NCBI GenBank assembly: GCA_963575745.1
Contig: CAUYUJ010004974.1
Location: 1-22,500, forward strand
Length of the DNA stretch: 22,500 nt
DNA from: Prorocentrum cordatum
Taxonomy: Eukaryota; Sar; Dinophyceae; Prorocentrales; Prorocentraceae
Reading direction: 5' to 3'
A program made the translations under genes and the position numbers. Below, one piece after another: positions 8,650 through 17,500 of the stretch. The notes beneath the pieces were generated by a model. It was not told the origin of the DNA, did no database searches, and worked only from the letters and a program-made list of their open reading frames with translations. Every line of letters begins with the position of its first letter. The first letter of the stretch is position 1.

Positions 8650-11600
8650 ATGCAGCCGCTCGTCGAGGCGGAGCTCGCCGCGGCACCGATGGAACCGCTA
8701 ATCCTACCACCGCCAGCTGGCCACCTCGCCCAGCATGCCACGTGCGACCAGCCCGCGGCCGACGCCGAACCGCTTCTGCTCCAGCACATCGCGGCCAGCG
8801 ACATCAGCAACATATCCCTGGACTCGTTCCACGCGTCGGACGATAGCCAGGACGACATGGAAACCCAGGACCGCAACGGCACAGCACCGCCAGGTGACAC
8901 GGCCCAGCGTGACCGTGATAGCGAACCCTACATAGGGCGCCCCCCGTCGCACAGCAGTCCGCCTAACAACTCTGCCCAGGCTGCTCGCAGCGCACAGCTC
9001 AACGACGCTGAAGGCGCCACTGCCGCCGACGCGACAAGCCATCCCACTGCATCGCCAGCTCTAACCAGCCCGCGCAGTGGCGGCTTCAGCCCCGCTGCAG
9101 CATTGGCTGGACCTGGACGCCTTCAGACCGCAGGTGGCAGTACCACGCCCCGCACCCGTGTCTCCTGTGCCAACGTGACTGACTCCAATCCCAGCGCCAT
9201 GGACCACTGGCAGGCTGACATCGACAACGACCCCATCGACGACGCGAACCCAGACGCCAGCGGTTCCTACGAGGCCCAGCACAGCGCAGCGGCATCACGA
9301 CACTGTGGCTGCCTCATTTGCCTCTTTGTGGCCACGTACGCCATCGTGATAGCAATGCCGTACAAGGATCAGATCGATGGGTACTTGCCGACACCGAGCC
9401 GAGACCCCAGCTACCGACAACGACGACGACGTGAAGCGGCGGCACCAGGCCCACCTGTGCCCACTACACCCCGACGCACAACGGCATACAACGTCACGCC
9501 CGCATTGTGGGGTATTCTCAAGCGGACCAGCGCCAAACTCAGAGATATCGTCTCGGGCGGAGCCAGCGCAGTCGGGTTTGGCCTCGGGGGTGTCCTGAAA
9601 TGGGCCAGCGGCAAACTCGGAGCTATTGCCACTGGCGGAGTGGTGTGCGGTCTTCTACTCGTCGGCGCCAAACTCCTCGCTCAAGGAGCCGTCGGACACG
9701 TAGGAGCCCGCATCTGTGCGCGTGCCCTGGACTCATCCACGACCCAGTGGTGCCTCCGCTGCTGCCAACCGAGCAGGAGGCCGCGCGATGAGGCCACATA
9801 CACAATGCCGCGCACGCTTCCCGACGAACCCGAGAGCCAGCATGTGCACTCACTCCGACATCCGCTGCTGCAGGAACACTACGCCGCTGCAGTTGCCGCC
9901 GCAGTCGCCGATGTCACCACCGCCACTACCGCCGCCATCGTCGAAGTCACTGCCGCGGTATCGCGAGCCTCGTCTGTCACACCACGATCGGCCAGCCCGT
10001 CCCCGCGAGACGGCCCCACGAGCGGCGCGGCCTACGCTAACCCACCGACTCATGAAGACGCCTCAGCCCACGGCAGCGACGCCGAGGCAAGGGAAACACG
10101 TGAGCGCACCCACGATAGCCCGTGGTCCATCTTCCGACATGCAGACGCTCGTGGTTCCTCTTCCGACATGGACACCCAGCCACCACGACGGCGAGCACGC
10201 TATGCACCACCCGCCAGGCCCCAGGCGCCTCCAGGCCCTGCTATGCCCCACTCAGCCCTCAGACCACCGACGCGCAACTTACGCAACTCCATCCAGCGCG
10301 ACCCAGCGGCCCCTGTGCCGCCGACGAGCATCCACACCGCCCTGTACCAAAACGGCTTTGCGCTTGGTAACAGTGGCGTGTCTACAGAGGACATCAAAGA
10401 CGCTCTGCGACTGCACGACCATCCTCGATTCACCCATGATCCAACACTCCAAGCGCTGGCGCCGTGGACTGAGATCATGCAGAAGCCCCCGAACCGCCTC
10501 ACTTGGGTGCTGGAAGACTCGGGCGGGAACTCAGGCGAGACGATCTTCCCCTACCTCACGTGGGACCTCCGCCAACCCACCACCGACGCGCCCACTGTCT
10601 TCTGGCATGGGACCCGCGGCGACCTTGCGGCCCGTCTCGCTGCCAGCGGAGGGCACCTCCTGCCAGGCCCCCGCCGTGAAGCGAAGGGTCGAACTGGCAC
10701 AAATGTTGGCCGCACGTACGTGAGTGTGCACCCGTCGCTGGCCGCGTGGTACGCAGTGCCGCCCCACCCGCCCTACAGCCTCGAAGACGACACCCTCGCG
10801 TGGGGACCCATCGCGCTCTGGATGTGCGAGGCCACCCAACCACCGCGCGGTGAGAACTGGCACAACTTCGTGAAAGGGGAGGCCCACGGAGCGCGCCTCA
10901 TCTACCCTCGGGTCCTGGGCCTCCTCATCCGCATGGACTGGTGTGCCCCCACGGAAGCTGCCTCCAGGTGCCGTGCCCTACCACAAGCCTATGGCATGGG
11001 CGACTGTGCGCACGCCCTCCACATCGCTGGCTACGATCATCCAGATCTCCGTGAGGCGGCTGAAGCCCACGACCAGGAAGCTAGCACCCGGCGCAGGCTG
11101 GACATCGCGGCAGCGTGGCCACCGCCGCAGGCACTATACTCGCCAGAGGCAGCACGAGTATGGGCCAAACAGCACTACGACACTGAAGCAGCCACCAGGG
11201 CCGACCCAAACCAGCCCCGTCCACGCGTCTCGCTTCGCAAGCTCCAGCTGGACCCGCAGCCACTCATCGACATGGTGTACACTGGCTTGCAAGCCGTCCC
11301 CGTGCGGGGGCACCCCGACGCACGCGAGTCGCGCCCCAGCGGCTCCAGCCCTGGGGCCGCGTCTGGCCCACCGCGCACTTACCAGCCAGGTGCCGCCCTG
11401 GCACACAGTCCAGGCCGTTCATCGACGACATCAGGAGCCGACGACCGCCGTACGCCTTCCCTCATCAGCGCGGCCGCCGCCCTCGCCCGAGGCCATGCCC
11501 GCCCACGGCGATCCGCCTCCCGTTCGTCACGGCAGAGTGGCGGAAACTCCACCTCGGACAACAGCGACATCGAGACGTGGGAGCACATTGTGACGGAAGA

Positions 11601-14349
11601 GGAGCCGACCGCCTACCACGTCCTCGCCTTCCACGTCCGCGATGTGCGGGCCCGTGTCAATGCCCCTGGCATCGAGGTCTGGCTTGACCCTGGCGATCAC
11701 CACGACGGCGCCTACTTACCGTGGGGGACGACCGTCATGGGCCATCGCGTTATTGACCCTGAGGTGGCGGGTCGCGACGGCTGGGTCATCCTCCACCACG
11801 ACCATGGCGACACCACTACCAAGCTCTGGGCACCGACCCAAGTCCACGTCAAAGCGGACGACACTTGGCGCACGGTCATGGTACCAGCGGACATGGGGCC
11901 CCAGTGGATCGAGCGCCATGCCGACGACGCCCGCCTCCCCGCCGAGGTCGTCCGCACTACAGGCCAGTCCTGGTTTGCCGACGTCTGGCCCTTGTGGGAT
12001 CGCCCCCGACCCCACCCAGACGACCCAGGCACTAACGAGCAAGCGCTCCCTCCCCTACCAGGACGCTGGTCATGCCTACAGTGCCGATTCCAATGCTGTC
12101 AGTACTGTGCGGCCCGCCGCAACACGCAGCTCGGCACCTCGGGCCAACCAACGTGCCCAGACTGCGCCCTCAGCGGACTACGTGCACTTATGGACTGGTC
12201 CACGGACTACTCTTGCAACAGCTGGACGTGTGCATACAGCACCGACAACAGGGACTCCGACACTTGCTGCCTGTCCAGCAGGTGCCCCCATCCGCCCAGT
12301 CCACACAACCTGTTCGACGTCCGTGCCACAGGGATGCCTCCGCACATCCTTGCCCGCCAATACGGCAGCGCGCCAGCCCACCACGACCTCAAGGAACCCC
12401 CCCGAGCGCCTTCAGGCCCCGGGGGGGAGCCTCCACAACCAGGCCAAGCAGGTTACCAGGGTCAATGGTATCTTCCACCGAGGCCGCGGCGCGTCCCCAG
12501 GCAGGGACTGCCTGACGGCACGAGGCGGCCACCTGGGTTCACAGGAACGGGGATGCCCGAAGAACCGTCCCCCGACCAACCTCTCTGGAGGGAAGGCTAC
12601 GTGCTCTTCGGCCCCCACCAGGCCCTCAAGGAGGACTTCACCTTCAACAAGACGGTCCGCCGACCCTACTCCCTAGCCATCACCAACATGTACAGGGATC
12701 GTGTCACAGTCAGGACCGTCTGCGAGTCTATCGCCGAGCGCATCCACACTACCCGCACCCGCTGGCGAGATGTGGTACTGTACTGGAACGCCGAGGGCGG
12801 CCCTGGGCCTCAGGCTCTCGACTATGACATGCGCCTCTGCGACGCCATGGTGAGCCGTGCCACGACCGAAGCCGAGCTGAACCACGACCGCAGCAACCGT
12901 GGTAGTTTCTGTCTCTATGGACCAGCGCACCAGCGAGCTGTAAACATCACGGTGCTCCCCGAGCCGCAGAACATCGACTACATGGAGCATGTGCGGCGAT
13001 ACTCACCCGTCGGGGAGACCTACCCAGAACACGCCTTCGAGCACGTCTATCAGGGCTGGCGGCGGCCCGACGTGCCCACCATCCTCGCCGACACCCGCCC
13101 GCTCTCGAGAGCCGACCAGCAGCGCTACCAACAGCACCAGCAGCGCATTCAGCAGCGCGACCAACGCGACGCAGGTCAGCCGAGCACGCCACGCTACCGC
13201 TCCCCCGCGCGCGTCCCGACAGGCGGCAGCACGGTGTACGGCGGGGGTGCCGCCTATCACCGTGGCCCCATTGGCGCCAGGCCCGCGGCGGCTGGAGCAG
13301 CCGCCTCCAGCTACGGCCATGCCCCTCACGCCAGGGTGCACCCAGCGGTCATCGGCTACCCGCGTGCACCCGTGCAGGCCCCCCCACGGGCCACTTCGCC
13401 CGTGCCAGGGTCCACGCGTGCCTGGGGCCATTACCCAGGCCGCCATGACAGCACCCCCAGCAACCAGCCCGCAGTGGTAACCCCTGCGGCTCCAGCCCAG
13501 GGGGCTGCACCAAGCCGTGGCAGGACAGGGCGCCCTGAAGGATGGCGTGATGCGAACGTGCGTGCTTGGCAACCGCGCCAACACACGCCCCCGCCAAACG
13601 TGGCCGCAGCACTGCGCCCTGCCCAGGCAAAACCTGCCCCACCTGAGCGCGAGAGGCAGCCGCTCGTCCCGCTCGTCCTCACGTACACCCAGGCGCACCA
13701 CAGCGCCCCCCCGCGGCACAGCGAGGGAAGTGCCCATCACGTCAGCCCCCGCCCTGACGCTGCCGACCCTGACCAGGCTACAGCCTCGGCGGAGGGCGGC
13801 GCAGGCGGCTCCCACCAGCCCAGCCCAACACCATGCGCGGCGCCGATCCGCTCCCCGAGCAGGGCAGACTCTGCGCGCGCTAACGCCCAGGCGACCTCGC
13901 CACGCGACCGCCACACGGGCGGGCGCGTCCCGCGCAGCAGGTCCTGCAGCCGCCACAGCTCGCGCAAGGCCCCTGGGAGCTCCACGAGCTCGCCGCCTCG
14001 CGAGACTCAGGCTGATGGCCGAGCCCCCGAAGTGGTGCCACGCTTCGGTGCCAGCGCCATCGAACCTGGCCAGGTCGACCTCGAGCCGACGCCGTCCACG
14101 GACCAAGAGCTGCCGCCGCCCACCCTTCAAGAACAAGTACCGCGTCAAGGACCTTGCGGCGGGTTTCGGCGGCGGCTCACCGCTCTCACCACAGAGTCGT
14201 GGCGGCGCCTCCGCCACCTCAGCCGCTGCCGCGGCAGCGGCGGCCCCGCGTGGAGTCAGCCCTGTCCGCAACGCGTGCCTCACGGCAGCGGGCATGGACG
14301 AGGCTCAGCGCCAGGCCACCGACCGCGCTGCTCGAGCTGTTCCACCTGA
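8650..14349 (+). CDS. ORF B, giant protein with ADP-ribosyltransferase-like and Cys-rich regions
   Basis: 1899 codons without a stop; coding-like sequence in the same frame already starts at 8551, right after the ORF A stop. In order: a disordered N-terminus with GGFSPAAAL (9079-9093); a hydrophobic segment (residues about 219-238, CLICLFVATYAIVIAM); a 26-residue internal repeat (GILKRTSAKLRDIV / GVLKWASGKLGAIA, residues 288 and 314) running into a second hydrophobic segment (325-350); and an ART-like region with VFWHGTRGDL (His653) and GRTYVSVHPSLAAWYA (Tyr690). Then come a beta-rich stretch (about 988-1080), a cysteine-rich module (1142-1212: CLQCRFQCCQYC, CPDC, CC), an unrecognised globular region (about 1312-1490) and a Gln/Pro/Arg-rich tail. 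WHGT and Y-V/F-S are the spacing seen around the His and Tyr of PARP-like transferases, but the third catalytic residue could not be placed. No LINE I know encodes such a protein. The last 200 or so residues overlap an open ORF2-phase frame and may not be real. Confidence 0.68.
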   Translation: MQPLVEAELAAAPMEPLILPPPAGHLAQHATCDQPAADAEPLLLQHIAASDISNISLDSFHASDDSQDDMETQDRNGTAPPGDTAQRDRDSEPYIGRPPSHSSPPNNSAQAARSAQLNDAEGATAADATSHPTASPALTSPRSGGFSPAAALAGPGRLQTAGGSTTPRTRVSCANVTDSNPSAMDHWQADIDNDPIDDANPDASGSYEAQHSAAASRHCGCLICLFVATYAIVIAMPYKDQIDGYLPTPSRDPSYRQRRRREAAAPGPPVPTTPRRTTAYNVTPALWGILKRTSAKLRDIVSGGASAVGFGLGGVLKWASGKLGAIATGGVVCGLLLVGAKLLAQGAVGHVGARICARALDSSTTQWCLRCCQPSRRPRDEATYTMPRTLPDEPESQHVHSLRHPLLQEHYAAAVAAAVADVTTATTAAIVEVTAAVSRASSVTPRSASPSPRDGPTSGAAYANPPTHEDASAHGSDAEARETRERTHDSPWSIFRHADARGSSSDMDTQPPRRRARYAPPARPQAPPGPAMPHSALRPPTRNLRNSIQRDPAAPVPPTSIHTALYQNGFALGNSGVSTEDIKDALRLHDHPRFTHDPTLQALAPWTEIMQKPPNRLTWVLEDSGGNSGETIFPYLTWDLRQPTTDAPTVFWHGTRGDLAARLAASGGHLLPGPRREAKGRTGTNVGRTYVSVHPSLAAWYAVPPHPPYSLEDDTLAWGPIALWMCEATQPPRGENWHNFVKGEAHGARLIYPRVLGLLIRMDWCAPTEAASRCRALPQAYGMGDCAHALHIAGYDHPDLREAAEAHDQEASTRRRLDIAAAWPPPQALYSPEAARVWAKQHYDTEAATRADPNQPRPRVSLRKLQLDPQPLIDMVYTGLQAVPVRGHPDARESRPSGSSPGAASGPPRTYQPGAALAHSPGRSSTTSGADDRRTPSLISAAAALARGHARPRRSASRSSRQSGGNSTSDNSDIETWEHIVTEEEPTAYHVLAFHVRDVRARVNAPGIEVWLDPGDHHDGAYLPWGTTVMGHRVIDPEVAGRDGWVILHHDHGDTTTKLWAPTQVHVKADDTWRTVMVPADMGPQWIERHADDARLPAEVVRTTGQSWFADVWPLWDRPRPHPDDPGTNEQALPPLPGRWSCLQCRFQCCQYCAARRNTQLGTSGQPTCPDCALSGLRALMDWSTDYSCNSWTCAYSTDNRDSDTCCLSSRCPHPPSPHNLFDVRATGMPPHILARQYGSAPAHHDLKEPPRAPSGPGGEPPQPGQAGYQGQWYLPPRPRRVPRQGLPDGTRRPPGFTGTGMPEEPSPDQPLWREGYVLFGPHQALKEDFTFNKTVRRPYSLAITNMYRDRVTVRTVCESIAERIHTTRTRWRDVVLYWNAEGGPGPQALDYDMRLCDAMVSRATTEAELNHDRSNRGSFCLYGPAHQRAVNITVLPEPQNIDYMEHVRRYSPVGETYPEHAFEHVYQGWRRPDVPTILADTRPLSRADQQRYQQHQQRIQQRDQRDAGQPSTPRYRSPARVPTGGSTVYGGGAAYHRGPIGARPAAAGAAASSYGHAPHARVHPAVIGYPRAPVQAPPRATSPVPGSTRAWGHYPGRHDSTPSNQPAVVTPAAPAQGAAPSRGRTGRPEGWRDANVRAWQPRQHTPPPNVAAALRPAQAKPAPPERERQPLVPLVLTYTQAHHSAPPRHSEGSAHHVSPRPDAADPDQATASAEGGAGGSHQPSPTPCAAPIRSPSRADSARANAQATSPRDRHTGGRVPRSRSCSRHSSRKAPGSSTSSPPRETQADGRAPEVVPRFGASAIEPGQVDLEPTPSTDQELPPPTLQEQVPRQGPCGGFRRRLTALTTESWRRLRHLSRCRGSGGPAWSQPCPQRVPHGSGHGRGSAPGHRPRCSSCST
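9073..9098 (+). repeat. Motif copy 3, extended 26-bp form (in ORF B)
   Basis: The core is at 9079-9093, in the ORF B phase, reading RSGGFSPAA as in copy 2. Confidence 0.9.
11334..11362 (+). repeat. 29-bp repeat, copy 1 (partner at 20119-20147)
   Basis: The 29 bases starting CCCCAGCGGCTCCAGCCCTG recur exactly at 20119-20147. Here the phase gives PSGSSPGAA; there the ORF3 phase gives APAAPALGPR. It contains GCGGCTCCAGCCC, a one-base variant of the common motif; other partial copies are at 13486-13498 and 18710-18722. Confidence 0.9.
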
Positions 14350-14510
14350 TGCTGCTCATCACGGTACTGACGGGGCGGGCGCGCCGCCGCAGGACGGACC
14401 AGCGGTGTCGCGTGCGCAGTATATGCGCGTGCGTTGCGCCGCTGTCGCGCCGAGCTGCCGCCGCTGGTTTGCTTTTGCTCTTGTGATCGGCAGGACGGAT
14501 CGAGGAGTCG

Positions 14511-14567
14511 CCTCCCTCTCCCTCTGCTGCCGTCTCACCTCTCCTCCCCTCGTCCCCTACGGTACAG
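14511..14567 (+). promoter_or_regulatory. Candidate trans-splice acceptor before ORF2
   Basis: A nearly pure C/T stretch (CCTCCCTCTCCCTCTGCTGC onward) ends in GGTACAG at 14567, in the gap between ORF B and ORF2. The first ATG after it (14576) is in the ORF2 frame. This is the strongest internal polypyrimidine-AG site of the unit. Confidence 0.45.
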
Positions 14568-14575
14568 GAGTGAGG

Positions 14576-17500
14576 ATGATTTTTCGAGGCAGTTTAGCTG
14601 ATGTTTATGAACCCCCCCTGGCGCAGTGCCGACCATGCCTCGCCTATACTTCTGGCCTGACGGCGGCTTCAGCCCCGTTCAAGCCAATCTGTAGGAACCC
14701 CATGAGCTCCTACTGTGGCCAAGCCTTCTACCTGGGTGAGGGCCAGGCTGCCCTCCACCGTGCGGGGCGTGCCAACCCCAGCTCCACCGATGGAGACGGG
14801 CCAGGGCGCTCCATCCACCTCGTCAGCCTAAACATCACCAGTCTCTCAGCGAACTGGCCAACCATCACCGCTCTTGGTGTCGACCACAACGCCGCAGTCA
14901 TAGCACTGCAGGAGACCCGACATGCCAAGCCGACCAGACAAGCCATCGCTACCAACGCCGCCAATCCACACCACGGGGGATACCACGCCAGTCTGGGACC
15001 TGACCTGGATCTGGCGCGAGCCCAGCGCAGAGCTGCCCACGGCGGCACAGACCACACAGTCGTGGGCAACACTGGCGCCTCGGGCGGGGTCGCCATCCTC
15101 TCTAAGGATGCCATCGTCGACTCCACTGTCGACGACACTGCGTCCTGTATCGCCACCCTCAAGGCCAAGAAAAGATGGCACGAGGCCTTCCTCCCGCTCT
15201 GCACCCAGCACCGCCGCAAGCGGCGACGAAACAACCACGGGCCCGCTGGGATCTACATAGCGAGCCTCTACGGGGTCGCTGGAGGAGACAGCACCGACTT
15301 GTTTCGGCTCGCTGACTGCGCCGCCGCGAGGGTCGGCTCAGCCCCGTATTTCATCTGCATGGACGCCAACACGAACATCGACGACAATCCACACCTGCTG
15401 CACATGATGCAGCACGGATGGTCTAACGTCGCTGAAGGCACACCAGACCACACCATGCACACATATGGCAATATCCCTGACTGGGACCGCGTCACCAAGT
15501 GCCCCCGCACTTCGCGCATCGATTACATCATCGCCAACCAAGCGGCGCGATCCCTTGTCACCGACTTCTGCTATCTACGCGACTTGCCAGCGAAGTCCCA
15601 TGTTGGCCTGCAGGTCACGCTCGACCTCAGTCGCCTCGACCATACGGCCCGACGCCTTCTTGCCCCCACGCCCTACCCCCCTAACGATGGAGCACATGAG
15701 GGCCACGAATTGCAGGCATTAGGGACCCTCATCGCAGGGCGATACCAGGACCGCATGGAACAAGCCGACACACGCGACGATGTGGAACGCATGTTCGCCC
15801 TGGCAAACGAGGCCAGCCATGAGTACCATCTCACCCGTCTGCGCGACCTGCCACCTCCACCGCCAGACCACCCAAAAAAGAAGCCCCCCACCATGCATGG
15901 GCTCACACCCACGTTCGAGGAGCGACCCGCTGTCCCCCGCGCCTTTCCCACCTACGGAGCTTCCACGATACACATGAACCGCCTTCGCAAGCTCCATCGG
16001 CAACTTTGTGAGCTTCGCTTCATCGGACAGCACCATCATATAGACTGCCGTGCCATCCCGCCGTACCTGGCGCAGCGCATCGACTGCACGTGGACCGCGG
16101 CCCGCCTCCTCTGTCACAAGCTGCGCCCCACGGTCCTCCTGGCCTTTCCCGAGGCCTGGACCCCCGACGAGCCAGCACCACACGGAGAGCACCTAGACCG
16201 TCTGATCCAAAACCTTGACTCAGAGCTGGCGCGACGTGCAAACCGTGCCAAAGCTGAACGCATCAAGATATGGGCTGAGGGCGTCCGCGAGCCAAGCGGG
16301 CGAAAGGCGGCCATATACGCACGGGCTGCCGACTGTTCGCCCACGGCGTATCTCCGCACGCCTACCACTCCCGACGATACACAACTCCACTGCGACACCA
16401 CCGCCTTCAAACCTGACCAAGCTAGCACGGACGATAGTGACGTCGACACCGAAGCTGGCGGCTTCAGCCCCAGCGACGGTAGTTCGCTCGACACGGACAA
16501 CGACGAAGGCCACACTTGTGACCCACCACCTGCCCAAGTCCCCGACACCCTCCCCGCCAACGCCATTGTTGCTAATACCAAAGACATGCTTAAGCTCATG
16601 GTCGACACCTGGGAGCCCATCTTGGGCAGGTACCGCGCTCGTGCAGGGCATGACGCCGAAGCCATGCCGACGTGGGCTGACTTCTACGACGAGTACCGAC
16701 AAGAGCTGCCTACGCCATCACCAGCTGCCCCTTTCCACCTCACCGACGACCAACTCATCCACTTCATTCGCACCCGTTCACCGCGCCGCGCGGGGGGACT
16801 TGACGGCTGGACAACTAAGGAGGCTAAGGAGTTACCCGACGACATCCTTCGCCTCTTTGCCAGCGTCTTACGTGCTATGCAACGCACTGGCACCATCCCA
16901 GAACCCCTCCTACACGTGCCAAACCCGTGCCTCCGAAAAGGCCGAGGGGAACTCCCGACGGACCAACGACTTCTCTCGGTTCTTTCCGTTTGGATGTACG
17001 CGTGGGAAGCGCCAGCTTACCGTAGCCTTACGGACTGGCGGAAAGGATGGACCCACGCCACGAGCTTTGGCGCTGTTCCCAAAGCTACCATTGGGGACGT
17101 CAGCACCTCTCTCGCCCTGCGCATCGAGCACGCCAGGGCTTTACTCCTCCCCTTAGCTGGAGCTGCCCTAGACCGACAGAAGTGCTTCGACTACCTCATC
17201 ACGGACATCTGCCTTAACCTTGCGCTGCACGCGGGGTGCCCTCAAGACATCGTTACTGTCCGCCGAAATTTCTACAGTTACCACAAACGCTACATCCGCA
17301 TGAACGGAGCGTACTCTAAGGACTTGGCCAGGACTAACGGTCACCTCCAGGGAAGCTCGTGGTCCCTGGACGACATCAAGCTGCTCATGTGCGTGTGGAC
17401 AAAGAGACAGCATCGATACGTTCCTCGATCACTCAGCACTACCTTTGTTGACGACAGCAACTCCACTACCCACACCGCGTCTGAGCTGCAGAAATCTCTT

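Noticed and set aside
9716-10723. 335-codon plus-strand ORF inside ORF B in another phase
   Set aside because: Pro/Arg/Thr-rich shadow of ORF B; the domain-like sequence is in the ORF B phase.
13003-14295. 430-codon minus-strand ORF opposite ORF B and ORF2
   Set aside because: Ala/Arg/Gly-rich composition typical of the antisense of GC-rich coding DNA; no domain pattern, and ORF B sense is better supported.
13517-14575. Upstream extension of the ORF2 frame
   Set aside because: It overlaps ORF B, has Arg/Ala/Pro-rich character and crosses the polypyrimidine tract; 14576 or 14702 is a better start.
16215-17156. 313-codon ORF within ORF2 in another phase
   Set aside because: Shadow; the RT and linker motifs are all in the ORF2 phase.
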